Of a stretch of 64,000 nt of DNA, positions 1 to 7,083 are shown piece after piece. Source of the DNA: Streptomyces sp. MUM 178J (GTDB lineage: Bacteria; Actinomycetota; Actinomycetes; Streptomycetales; Streptomycetaceae); NCBI RefSeq assembly GCF_022414575.1, contig NZ_JADWYQ010000026.1, positions 32,135 through 96,134 of the forward strand, given 5' to 3'. How positions within the stretch are numbered: the first letter of the stretch is position 1; each line of letters opens with the position of its first letter. The translations under genes and the position numbers were made by a program. A model generated the notes under the pieces. The model had not been told where the DNA came from and did not search any database. It worked only from the letters and a program-made list of their open reading frames with translations.

Positions 1-1
1 G

Positions 2-454
2 ACGCCCGCCAAGCGCGAGCGGCTCGCCGAGGTCGTGGGGGAGTGGATCGACGGCTGCGCCACGGCCGGCTACCAGGCCGTCGAGGCCGACAACCTCGAC
101 TCGCACGAGCGGTCCAAGGGGCTCCTCACCGCCGAGGACGACCTCGCCTTCGGCAAGCTGCTCGTCTCCCGGGCCCATGCGGCCGGTCTGGCGATCGGCC
201 AGAAGAACGCCGCCGAACTGGCAAGCCGCGGACGGAGCATCGGATTCGACTTCGCGGTCGCCGAGGAGTGCGGACAGTACGACGAATGCGGCGCCTACGC
301 GGACGCCTTCGACAACCGGGTCTTCGTCATCGAGTACCAGGCGGAGGGCCTCGCCGCCGCCTGCGAGACCTGGGGCGACACACTCTCGGTGGTCCTGCGC
401 GACCTGGACGTCGCTCCGGCCGGGGAAGCCGCGCACGTCCGCCGCACCTGCTGA
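2..454 (+). CDS. GH114 endo-alpha-1,4-polygalactosaminidase, C-terminal part (5' end outside window)
   Basis: The reading frame is open from the first codon of the window, so the gene starts upstream; about 150 residues are visible. The sequence has GH114 hallmarks: a barrel strand with VEADNLDSH, then GLAIGQKN, AVAEECGQYDEC and VFVIEYQ, the order seen in spherulin-4/polygalactosaminidase TIM barrels. The family hydrolyses secreted galactosaminogalactan-type polymers and is usually exported; the signal peptide would lie outside the window. The stop is followed by a GC-rich tandem repeat and then a separate MerR operon, so this is the last gene of its unit. Family assignment is from motif recognition. 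Confidence 0.8.
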   Translation, partial: TPAKRERLAEVVGEWIDGCATAGYQAVEADNLDSHERSKGLLTAEDDLAFGKLLVSRAHAAGLAIGQKNAAELASRGRSIGFDFAVAEECGQYDECGAYADAFDNRVFVIEYQAEGLAAACETWGDTLSVVLRDLDVAPAGEAAHVRRTC

Positions 455-476
455 TCCCGCCCGGCGCGGCGGCGCA

Positions 477-548
477 GCGCCCCCGGGACTCGGCGCGCCC
501 CCGGGACTCGGCGCGCCCCCGGGACTCGGCGCGCCCCCGGGACTCCGC
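477..548. repeat. Four tandem copies of an 18-bp GC-rich unit
   Basis: The unit GCGCCCCCGGGACTCGGC is repeated four times head to tail; the last copy has CCGC in place of CGGC. It lies between the GH114 stop and the MerR promoter. It contains CCCGGG and could fold, but there is no U-tract. It is not part of a supported gene. Confidence 0.9.
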
Positions 549-584
549 ACGCCGCCGCTCCGGGGCGCGTCGCCCCGGCCCGCG

Positions 585-615
585 TTGCCTTGACGCCGGC
601 GTCAATGTCTAACGT
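585..615 (+). promoter_or_regulatory. MerR-type promoter with 19-bp spacer and palindromic operator
   Basis: A -35 box TTGCCT (585-590) and a -10 box TAACGT (610-615) are separated by 19 bp. The spacer is centred on the perfect palindrome TGACGCCGGCGTCA (591-604). An over-long spacer holding an inverted repeat is the signature of promoters that MerR proteins activate by untwisting DNA. The expected transcription start falls at or next to the ATG at 623, so the mRNA is probably leaderless. Confidence 0.85.
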
Positions 616-622
616 CGGCGGC

Positions 623-1057
623 ATGCGCATCGGCGAGCTGGCGAAGCGGGCGGGCACGACCACACGGGCCCTGCGGTACTACGAGGCACGCGGGCTGCTG
701 CCCGCACAGCGGGACGGCAACGGGCACCGGACCTACGACGAGAGTGACCTGCGGCTGCTCCGGCAGATCAGAACCCTCCAGGACTTCGGGTTCGGGCTGG
801 AGGAGACGCGCCCCTTCGTCGAGTGTCTGCGGGCGGGTCATCCCGCCGGAGACTCGTGTCCGGCGTCGCTCGCCGTGTACCGGGCCAAGCTCGATGAGCT
901 GGACGGACTGATCGGCCAGCTGCGGTCGGTGCGCGAACAGGTGGCCGCCCAGTTGGCGCGGGCCGAGGAAGCGCGGGCCGCGCTGGCGGCCGGGGCGGAA
1001 GTTCCGGGAGGGCCGGAGCCCGTATGCGAGATGACTCATGGAGGGGTTTTCGAATGA
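623..1057 (+). CDS. MerR family transcriptional regulator
   Basis: This 144-residue protein opens with the canonical MerR winged helix: MRIGELAKRAG, then TRALRYYEARGLL and a YDESDLRLL recognition segment. A long helix (about residues 85-125) for dimerisation follows, ending in an Ala/Glu-rich tail. A Cys pair near residues 76 and 82 and one near the C-terminus could serve in sensing, but no classical metal loop is obvious. I chose ATG 623 over upstream in-frame starts because the domain begins there and the MerR promoter ends just before it. The last 4 bases overlap the thioredoxin gene (ATGA), so the two are co-translated. Autoregulation through the spacer palindrome is likely. Confidence 0.88.
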   Translation: MRIGELAKRAGTTTRALRYYEARGLLPAQRDGNGHRTYDESDLRLLRQIRTLQDFGFGLEETRPFVECLRAGHPAGDSCPASLAVYRAKLDELDGLIGQLRSVREQVAAQLARAEEARAALAAGAEVPGGPEPVCEMTHGGVFE

Positions 1058-1386
1058 TTCGAGCCGAGGGCGTCGCCGTCGTCACGGACGCGGACTTCGA
1101 CGCGGAGGTACGGGGGGCCGACCTGCCCGTGCTTGTGGAGTTCACAGCCGACTGGTGCGGGCCGTGTCGTCAGCTCGCACCCGTGCTGAGTGCCGTGGCG
1201 CGGGAGGAGGCCGGACGGCTCAAGGTCGTACAGCTCGACACGGATGCGAATCCGGAGACGATGACGCGCTATGGCGTGCTGTCGGCGCCGACGCTGATGG
1301 TGTTCCGCGACGGCGAACCCGTGTGGTCGAGGGTCGGCGCACGGCCCAGGAGGCGGCTGATGGAGGAACTCGCCGAGGTGATCTGA
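1054..1386 (+). CDS. Thioredoxin-fold protein, co-transcribed with MerR regulator
   Basis: The 110-residue product has a complete thioredoxin fold with the active site WCGPC in the context VEFTADWCGPCRQLAP, and the cis-proline loop SAPTLMVF. It is a cytoplasmic dithiol-disulfide oxidoreductase; there is no signal peptide. The start ATG at 1054 overlaps the merR stop, and GGAGGGG lies 7 bases upstream, so that start is preferred to the in-frame ATG at 1024. The gene shares the MerR promoter, suggesting induction by a thiol-reactive or redox signal. A strong terminator follows. Confidence 0.92.
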   Translation: MIRAEGVAVVTDADFDAEVRGADLPVLVEFTADWCGPCRQLAPVLSAVAREEAGRLKVVQLDTDANPETMTRYGVLSAPTLMVFRDGEPVWSRVGARPRRRLMEELAEVI

Positions 1387-1411
1387 TCGCGTCCTGAAGT
1401 GCCGTACACGG

Positions 1412-1446
1412 AAAGACCCCGGCTCCGCATTGGCGGCCGGGGTCTT
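1412..1446 (+). terminator. Rho-independent-like terminator after thioredoxin
   Basis: A perfect 12-bp stem, AAAGACCCCGGC (1412-1423) with GCCGGGGTCTTT (1435-1446), encloses an 11-nt loop. It sits 25 bases after the stop codon and is followed by a pyrimidine-rich run. Confidence 0.88.
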
Positions 1447-1452
1447 TCTCTG

Positions 1453-1519
1453 GGTATATTGAGTGGTTCCGTTTTGTGCGCGAAAAGCAATACGGTTAAC
1501 CAACTTCCCACAATATACC
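1453..1519 (+). promoter_or_regulatory. AT-rich inverted repeat in the helR leader/promoter
   Basis: GGTATATTG (1453-1461) and CAATATACC (1511-1519) are perfect inverted repeats 49 bases apart, unusually AT-rich for this genome. GGTTAACC (1494-1501) lies between them. They flank the region expected to hold the helR promoter, and the second arm ends 15 bases before the start codon. I saw no GC-rich palindrome here of the kind described as a rifamycin-associated element. The role (DNA loop, paired operators or leader hairpin) is inference. Confidence 0.5.
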
Positions 1520-1534
1520 GCGTCAGGAGCTGAA

Positions 1535-3790
1535 TTGTCAAACGACGAATTGCATCAGGAACAGCAATTCATCTCCCTGCTCCATGAGCGTCTCGACACG
1601 CTGCGCGAGCAGGCCGAATCCGCCCTCCGACAGGCCGTTGCGCAGGTCGGGACGGGGCGGCAGGCACGCGTCGAGCGGGATGTCGTCGCCGCGGAGCACT
1701 CCGCGAGATTCGCCTCGCTGAACGTCGCGGACACCGGTCTCTGCTTCGGACGCATCGATCACCGTGACGGACGCACCCACCACATCGGGCGCATCGGCAT
1801 CCGCGCCGACGACAGCGAACGGACACCCCTGCTGATCGACTGGCGCGCACCCGTGGCGCGGCCCTTCTATCTCGCCACCGGCTATGAGCCGATGGGACTG
1901 CGCCGCCGCCGGCACATCACCACCGAGGGGCGGACCGTCACCGGACTCCATGACGAGATCCTCGACCTCGACGACGACACACGCAGCGGATACGAGTCCC
2001 GCGACGCCGACGAAGTGCTGCTCGCCGCGCTGAACTCCGCCCGCACCGGGCGCATGGCCGACATCGTGCAGACCATCCAGGCCGAACAGGACCGCATCAT
2101 CCGCGCCCCGCACCACGGCGTGCTGGTCGTCGAGGGCGGGCCCGGCACCGGGAAGACCGCGGTGGCGCTGCACCGGGCCGCGTATCTGCTGTACGCGCAC
2201 CGCGAGCAGCTCGCCAAGCGCGCCGTGCTGATCGTCGGGCCCAACCCGGCGTTCCTCGGCTACATCGGCGAAGTGCTGCCCTCGCTCGGCGAGACGGGCG
2301 TGCTGCTGGCGACGGTGGGCGAACTCTTCCCCGGCGTACGCGCAGAAGGCGGCGACACCCAGCCGGCCGCGGAGGTCAAGGGACGCGCGGAGATGGCCGA
2401 AGCCCTGGCCGCGGCCGTACGAGACCGTCAGCAGGTGCCCGAGCGCGGCGCACCGCTGGTCGTCCCCCACGACGACGGCGATCTCGTCCTCGACTGGGAC
2501 ATGGCGCTCGAGGCCCGGCACAAGGCCCGCGAGACAAGGCTGCCGCACAATCTCGCCCGCCCGTACTTCGCCTTCCAGATCATCGACGCGCTGACCGAGC
2601 AACTCGCCGACCGCATCGGCGAGGACCCCTACGGCGGGCCCAACTTCCTCGGCCCCGACGACATCGCCCAGCTCGCGAAGGGCATCGCCGCCAGCAGCGA
2701 GGTACACGCCGCGATCGACGAACTGTGGCCCCTACTCAGCCCGCAGGAATTCCTCGCGGACTATCTCGCCGAACCGACGCATCTGCCCGACGCGGACGCG
2801 GAAACGATCAGGCGTGCCTCCGGTCCCTGGACGCCCGCCGATGTGCCGCTGCTCGACGAGGCCGCCGAACTCCTCGGCGCGGACGACTCCGCCGCCCGCG
2901 CCGCAGCGGAGGCCGAGCGACAGCGGCGGATCGCCTACGCCCAGGGCGTGCTTGACGTGTCCTACGCCTCCCGCACCTACGAGTTCGAGGACAAGGAGGA
3001 GCTCGACAAGGACGCCTCCGAGGTCCTCGCCGCGCACGACGTCATCGACGCCGAGCGGATGGCCGACCGCCAGGAGGAGGCCGACACCCGCAGCGCCGCG
3101 GAGCGCGCAGCGGCCGACCGCACCTGGGCGTTCGGGCACATCATCGTGGACGAGGCGCAGGAACTGTCCGCGATGGCCTGGCGGCTGCTGATGCGGCGTG
3201 CCCCGACCCGCTCCATGACCCTCGTCGGCGACCCGGCGCAGACCGGCGACGCGGCCGGGAGCAGCTCGTGGCAGCACATCCTCGGCCCATACGTAGCGGA
3301 CCGCTGGGAGCTGGCCACGCTCGGCGTCAACTACCGGACCCCCACCGAGATCATGGACCTCGCGGCGGAGCTGAGGCGCGCCGCGGACCCCGGATTCGAG
3401 CCGCCGCGCTCGGTGCGGTCGACGGGCGTACGGCCCTGGGAGACGGCGGTCTCCCCGGACAAGCTGCCCCACGCCGTCGCCGAACGCGTCGCCGACGCCC
3501 CGCGCGAAGGCCGCCTCGCCGTGATCGCCCCGCCGGCCCTGCACCCGGGCCTGCGCGAGGCCCTGTCCGCCGCACTGCCCGACGTCCCCTTCGAGGGCCC
3601 CGTCGACCTCACGCGCCCGGTCGTCCTGATCGACCCCCGCCAGGCGAAGGGCCTGGAGTTTGACACGGTGGTGGTCGTCGACCCGGACGACATCCGCACG
3701 GCCGTCCCGCACGGCGAGAACGACCTTTATGTGGCGCTGACCAGGGCCACACAGCGGCTGGGGCTGGTCCGGGTGGACGCGAAGGGGTAG
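1535..3790 (+). CDS. helR: HelD/HelR-type RNA polymerase recycling motor ATPase
   Basis: The 751-residue protein is a UvrD/Rep-like SF1 ATPase of the HelD class. It has an N-terminal coiled-coil arm (about 1-60), a Walker A motif GGPGTGKT (about 201-208), motif II region IIVDEAQELS, motif III LVGDPAQTG, motif IV NYRTP and C-terminal motifs KGLEFD and VALTRA. HelD proteins use ATP to pull stalled RNA polymerase off DNA; the Streptomyces HelR branch also displaces rifamycins from the polymerase. Size and architecture fit that branch. I chose TTG 1535 because AGGAG lies 5 bases upstream and homologues begin with a short polar leader. Its upstream region carries an unusual AT-rich inverted repeat. 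Confidence 0.88.
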   Translation: MSNDELHQEQQFISLLHERLDTLREQAESALRQAVAQVGTGRQARVERDVVAAEHSARFASLNVADTGLCFGRIDHRDGRTHHIGRIGIRADDSERTPLLIDWRAPVARPFYLATGYEPMGLRRRRHITTEGRTVTGLHDEILDLDDDTRSGYESRDADEVLLAALNSARTGRMADIVQTIQAEQDRIIRAPHHGVLVVEGGPGTGKTAVALHRAAYLLYAHREQLAKRAVLIVGPNPAFLGYIGEVLPSLGETGVLLATVGELFPGVRAEGGDTQPAAEVKGRAEMAEALAAAVRDRQQVPERGAPLVVPHDDGDLVLDWDMALEARHKARETRLPHNLARPYFAFQIIDALTEQLADRIGEDPYGGPNFLGPDDIAQLAKGIAASSEVHAAIDELWPLLSPQEFLADYLAEPTHLPDADAETIRRASGPWTPADVPLLDEAAELLGADDSAARAAAEAERQRRIAYAQGVLDVSYASRTYEFEDKEELDKDASEVLAAHDVIDAERMADRQEEADTRSAAERAAADRTWAFGHIIVDEAQELSAMAWRLLMRRAPTRSMTLVGDPAQTGDAAGSSSWQHILGPYVADRWELATLGVNYRTPTEIMDLAAELRRAADPGFEPPRSVRSTGVRPWETAVSPDKLPHAVAERVADAPREGRLAVIAPPALHPGLREALSAALPDVPFEGPVDLTRPVVLIDPRQAKGLEFDTVVVVDPDDIRTAVPHGENDLYVALTRATQRLGLVRVDAKG

Positions 3791-3794
3791 GCGC

Positions 3795-3983
3795 ATGCGC
3801 CGCCGGGGCCCGCTCGCCGAACTGGCCCGTCTAGCGTCCCACCCCGACCCCCGGGTTCGGGAGGAGCTGGTGTGGGCCGTCGCCCGCTGGTCCACCCCCG
3901 GAGTCGCGGAACTGCTGGACGCCCTCGCCGACGACCCGCACCCGGATGTCCGGGAGGCGGTGGCGGAGGTCCGCCCGCCGTAG
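3795..3983 (+). CDS. Small HEAT-repeat protein
   Basis: A 62-residue product starts 4 bases after the helR stop. It consists of about one and a half HEAT-like helical hairpins: LARLASHPDPRVREELVWAV, then LLDALADDPHPDVREAV. The DP-x-VRE pattern is typical of HEAT/PBS-lyase repeats, which mediate protein binding. Close spacing implies co-transcription with helR, so it could be a partner of the motor; that is inference. GAAGGGG upstream can serve as ribosome site. The codon bias fits a real gene, but the size keeps some doubt. Confidence 0.6.
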   Translation: MRRRGPLAELARLASHPDPRVREELVWAVARWSTPGVAELLDALADDPHPDVREAVAEVRPP

Positions 3984-4097
3984 CCCATGGCCGCGGGTGG
4001 AACGGAACGGGGTCTGAGTACGCCTGCTCAGTCCCCGTCCCCCGTCCGGTGTTTAGGATGACGTCCAGTATCTGATCAAGACTTCGGGGGAACGCCG

Positions 4098-4148
4098 GTG
4101 GCACTCGGCACCAAGTGGGACGAGCCCGAGGAAGCCGAGCTTGGCTGA
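4098..4148 (+). other. Possible 16-codon mini-ORF or gene remnant
   Basis: GTG 4098 with GGGGGA 7 bases upstream opens a 16-residue frame (ALGTKWDEPEEAELG after the start) that stops at 4146. The charged start resembles the beginning of a longer protein, so this may be a truncated gene remnant or a leader peptide. It is unrecognised and lies in the 222-base gap between the convergent HEAT-protein and DUF418 genes. Confidence 0.25.
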
Positions 4149-4205
4149 GCGCTGCGCCGTCCGGGAACCGAGCTGCGGGCGGCAGGAACACCACCCAGAC
4201 CTGTG

Positions 4206-5396
4206 TCAGCGCCGCAGCACCCACCGCTGCACCGACTCCAGCGGCCCCGCCGAGAAGCGGCGCAGCCACAGGGACGAGCCCAGCAGCAGGACCGCGGACA
4301 CCGCCGCCCACAGGCCCATCACCCACCACGGGTGCCACATGCCACCCAGCCGAGTGGCAAGACCCAGCCCGATGCCATACGCGACGAGGGCGCACAGCAC
4401 GTTCTGAAGGACATACCCGGTCAAGGACATCCGCCCCAGCGAGGTGAGCGCGCCCATCAGCGGGCCGGGCCGCCGGACCCGATCGACCAAGGCGCCGATC
4501 AGCCCCGCGTATCCGATCGCGACCAGCGGAGCGGCCACGTACCGGCCCATCAGGAACCAGTCCGCGCCGCCGAGGGCGCACGCCATGTTGAGCGGTACAC
4601 CCAGGCCAAGACCCCATGCCAGCATGCGCGCCCGGATGCGCCGCCCGGTCTCGCCCGCGTTGAACGCGCCCGACCTCAGCAGCCGAACGCCCAGCAGGAA
4701 CAGAAACACCATCAGACCGAACGACAGCACCGGCTCGATACGCAGGGCGACGGCGTTCTCCAGGCGGAACCCGATCTGGTCTCCCCAACTGCCGTGCGCG
4801 TACAGATCTGCGACCCGCGGCGGTATCCGGCCGTCCCCGTCTGTCGCGTCGTCCAGGGCAAGTGCCACCGTGAGCAGGCCCATCACGGTCAGATGAAGCC
4901 CGATCGCCCACCCCATGACCCGGCGCCTGGTCCGCTCCGGGCGCGTCAGCAGCCAGGCTACGTAGAGCGCGGTCACCGCGTACCCCATGAGCACGTCGAA
5001 TGCGAAGACCAGTACGAAGTGGACCGTGCCCTCGGCGAACAGGAACAGCGCCCGCCACCGGTACCGCCCCGGCCACGGCTGCCCGCGCCGCTCGGCCGCC
5101 CCGTACTGGATGGCGATCCCGGCGCCGAAGAGGATCGTCAGCAGCGAGAGGAACTTGCCGTCCGCGGCCAGCCGCAACACACTCTCGGCGACCTCGCCGA
5201 ACGACCCGGAGGAGAAGCCTCCCCACACGCCGGCCTCCAGGACGCCCCCTTCGGCACCGGGACCGGTGAAGACCCACACGTTCGTCATCAGCGTGCCCAG
5301 GATCGCCACCCCCCGCAGCACGTCCAGCAGCGGCACTCGCTTCCCACCGACGGTGGTCACAGGCACGCCCGCACTCGTTGTCGTCATGCGCTTCAT
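4206..5396 (-). CDS. DUF418 family multi-pass membrane protein
   Basis: The product is 396 residues with about nine hydrophobic segments. It has the typical DUF418 opening (LLDVLRGVAILGTLMTNVW), a central LFGAGIAIQYG segment and a C-terminal block (SLGRMSLTGYVLQN, then GPLESVQRW) that matches the DUF418/YeiB-like family. These proteins lie in the cytoplasmic membrane and are related to acyltransferase-3 transporters or modifiers; the substrate is unknown. ATG 5396 is used here; ATG 5387 is an alternative. The gene is monocistronic and convergent with helR. A short inverted repeat lies about 50 bases upstream. Confidence 0.85.
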   Translation of the reverse strand: MKRMTTTSAGVPVTTVGGKRVPLLDVLRGVAILGTLMTNVWVFTGPGAEGGVLEAGVWGGFSSGSFGEVAESVLRLAADGKFLSLLTILFGAGIAIQYGAAERRGQPWPGRYRWRALFLFAEGTVHFVLVFAFDVLMGYAVTALYVAWLLTRPERTRRRVMGWAIGLHLTVMGLLTVALALDDATDGDGRIPPRVADLYAHGSWGDQIGFRLENAVALRIEPVLSFGLMVFLFLLGVRLLRSGAFNAGETGRRIRARMLAWGLGLGVPLNMACALGGADWFLMGRYVAAPLVAIGYAGLIGALVDRVRRPGPLMGALTSLGRMSLTGYVLQNVLCALVAYGIGLGLATRLGGMWHPWWVMGLWAAVSAVLLLGSSLWLRRFSAGPLESVQRWVLRR

Positions 5397-5448
5397 CGTC
5401 TGCGTGGCCGTGCCGCAGATCGTCCTGACGGGGGACGAACCTCCGCTG

Positions 5449-5460
5449 CATCGAAGGATG
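5449..5460 (-). promoter_or_regulatory. Short inverted repeat upstream of the DUF418 gene
   Basis: CATC-N4-GATG is a perfect 12-bp inverted repeat 53 bases upstream of the DUF418 start, a plausible operator position. The rest of the 5397-5657 gap shows nothing else I can name. Confidence 0.3.
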
Positions 5461-5657
5461 TAGTCGGGGCGAGAACAGGGCTGAGCTTGAAGCTCTTCCG
5501 GGCGGGAGAGGTGTGGATCGATCGAGCTTTAGGGGAGTGTCGCTCGGTCGGATGCTCACCCGGTAAACGGCGCACAGAACAGGGCTTCCTGAACCGCTCG
5601 GGGACATCACCTCCGTCCGTCGGGCGGGTACTGGCTGGCGAAGTCGACGATGGCAAA

Positions 5658-6020
5658 TCACGGATACCCTGCCTGATCGAGGCGGGCCAGATGCTGGGTG
5701 AGCTCCACCACGGTGCGGGCGAGACGCTGTGCGTAGGCCACGGCCTGGGTGAGGCTTCCGTCCGGGGGATCCGCTGCCAGCTGCCGTTGGGCCCGTCCGG
5801 TGCCCGCCATCGCCTGTGCCAGCGTGTCGTCGTTGCGCGGCCAGGAAGAGAACCGGTCGGTCACCGCAGGGATGAGCTGCATGATGTGCCCGCGCAGCCG
5901 CAGCGTCAGCTCGTGGAGCCCGTCATGCGACGGACCGTCTGCGGTGGAGTCCAGCAGCTGTTCGGCGTCCGCCAGCATCCGCCCGGTGTTGAGCCGTGCC
6001 GGGCTCGCTGCGGAGCTCAC
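5658..6020 (-). CDS. DUF6415-like small helical protein
   Basis: The 120-residue protein is predicted mostly alpha-helical. It contains RMLADAEQLLD, then LTLRLRGHIMQLIPAV and a C-terminal TVVELTQHLARL segment, which I recognise as the Streptomyces family annotated DUF6415. No enzymatic motif is visible. GTG 6020 is preferred because its GTGA overlaps the stop of the upstream gene; the frame further upstream is Arg/Pro-rich shadow sequence. It is the last gene of a four-gene minus-strand cassette. Function unknown. Confidence 0.65.
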   Translation of the reverse strand: MSSAASPARLNTGRMLADAEQLLDSTADGPSHDGLHELTLRLRGHIMQLIPAVTDRFSSWPRNDDTLAQAMAGTGRAQRQLAADPPDGSLTQAVAYAQRLARTVVELTQHLARLDQAGYP

Positions 6021-6217
6021 GCGTCGCTCCCGGGGTTGTGGGGATGGTTGCGGATCTCGATGCTGAGGTCGAGGGCCTTCGACTGGTCGCCGGCGGCGAG
6101 GGCTTCGGCGCGCTGCTTGACCAGGGCAGCGCATACACCGCACCCCGGCGCGGGCTCGGCAGCGGGGAGCGGCCTGGGGTCCGGCAGGTGGACGGGCACA
6201 GGCACGGGTGTGGTCAT
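6017..6217 (-). CDS. Small CxxC-containing protein of unknown function
   Basis: A 66-residue product starts at ATG 6217 (ATGA overlap with the upstream gene) and ends in a GTGA overlap with the next. A proline-rich N-terminus leads into GCGVCAALVKQR and DLSIEIRNHPHN. The CxVC pair and the EIRNHPH ending recur in small Streptomyces proteins that accompany DUF6415-type genes. Zinc or partner binding is possible but only inferred. The double overlap is strong evidence that it is translated. Confidence 0.65.
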   Translation of the reverse strand: MTTPVPVPVHLPDPRPLPAAEPAPGCGVCAALVKQRAEALAAGDQSKALDLSIEIRNHPHNPGSDA

Positions 6218-6525
6218 GCGATCACCCCACTGGGGTCGGGCAGCGCCGCTACGCGTTCGTGCGGGGGCAGCACGTACGGGCGCACCAGCGCGCCGGAGTC
6301 CAGGTACACGTCGTGAGCCAGGACATGTGACACGGCGCGCGGGCGCGAGACGTTGCGCAGCCGCGTGTAGACCCGCGTACCGCCCGGCCTGCGTTGCGGT
6401 GGCTGGGGCAGGCGGTCCGGCTGATGGGGGTACTGGCCGTGGACGGGCCGGGCGTGCCGTCCGGGCGCGGCGGGCCTGAGCAGAACAGCTCTCAGCCACG
6501 CGAGCGCGTGTGATAGGCAGTGCAT
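6214..6525 (-). CDS. Hypothetical protein of the four-gene cassette
   Basis: This 103-residue protein starts at ATG 6525 with AAGGAG 7 bases upstream on its strand, and its stop overlaps the next gene (ATGA). It is rich in Pro, Arg and His at the N-terminus and more ordered at the C-terminus (VYLDSGALVRPYVLPPHERV). I recognise no domain. Overlap with its neighbour and a good ribosome site support expression. Confidence 0.55.
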   Translation of the reverse strand: MHCLSHALAWLRAVLLRPAAPGRHARPVHGQYPHQPDRLPQPPQRRPGGTRVYTRLRNVSRPRAVSHVLAHDVYLDSGALVRPYVLPPHERVAALPDPSGVIA

Positions 6526-6563
6526 GTCGACTCCTTGCTAGTCGGCCATGCCCCGGGACCGTG

Positions 6564-6947
6564 TCAGGCGGTCGCCGGGGTCTCGTGGTGACCCGCAGGG
6601 CTGAGGCGTGCCACGAACGCGCCTTGCTGCTTGATCCAGGCGTCGATGGCGGCCTCGCTGGCAGCGAGGTCGGTGACGATGCCCTCGGCTCGGTGCGTCT
6701 CGAAAAGCGCAGCGATGCTCGGCCACAGGGGCTGGTCGGCCAGGACGGCGCCCAGAGCGACTTCGGCGTCGAAGTGGCTGACGACGGTCCAGTCCCGAGC
6801 CTCCGCGTAGGCGCGCAGACTGCCCACGGATCGGCCGTAGAGGACTACTCGGATTCGTGACACCCCGGTGGGAGCATCTGGGTGGATGCCGTGAGCGGCG
6901 TCTGCGAGCTCAGCTCGTCTGATGCGCTGCTGATGGGTGCGGGTCAT
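6564..6947 (-). CDS. Small protein with faint serine-recombinase-like N-terminal fold
   Basis: The 127-residue product contains IRVVLYGRSVGSLRAYAE, then WTVVSHFD and EGIVTDLAA. The strand-turn-helix order recalls the resolvase N-terminal domain (YARVS-type start), but the usual catalytic context and the DNA-binding domain are missing. It may be a degenerate or repurposed resolvase fold; this is inference. There is no clear Shine-Dalgarno before ATG 6947, so a leaderless transcript is possible. It heads the cassette that ends with the DUF6415 gene. Confidence 0.55.
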   Translation of the reverse strand: MTRTHQQRIRRAELADAAHGIHPDAPTGVSRIRVVLYGRSVGSLRAYAEARDWTVVSHFDAEVALGAVLADQPLWPSIAALFETHRAEGIVTDLAASEAAIDAWIKQQGAFVARLSPAGHHETPATA

Positions 6948-6986
6948 ACGAGTACGATCCCGCCGACTCGGCTGAGCATGAAGAAA

Positions 6987-7035
6987 CGCCCCGTACGACT
7001 CTGACGATTGATCAGTTCGTCAGTCGTACGGGGCG
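6987..7035 (-). terminator. Long hairpin between the XRE regulator gene and the small-gene cassette
   Basis: CGCCCCGTACGAC (6987-6999) pairs perfectly with GTCGTACGGGGCG (7023-7035), and an inner CTGAC/GTCAG extends the stem past one bulged base. On the minus strand it is followed by TTTCTT, so it can terminate the XRE gene. A TTGACT box on the minus strand (7050-7055) just before it makes an operator role for the cassette promoter also possible. Confidence 0.7.
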
Positions 7036-7083
7036 TACGGCTGTTGCACAGTCAATTTGTCTTGCTCGTATGGGATGTACGAC

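Noticed and set aside
1538..2707. Long open frame antisense to helR
   Set aside because: High GC content keeps antisense frames open; there is no ribosome site, and the sense strand carries all the helicase motifs.
4203..6479. A 758-codon plus-strand frame over the DUF418 and small-gene region
   Set aside because: Its composition is Arg/Pro/His-rich noise, and recognised genes with overlapping starts occupy the other strand.
6564..6947. Active serine recombinase or mobile element
   Set aside because: Only a faint N-terminal resemblance is seen; the catalytic context, DNA-binding domain and flanking repeats are missing.
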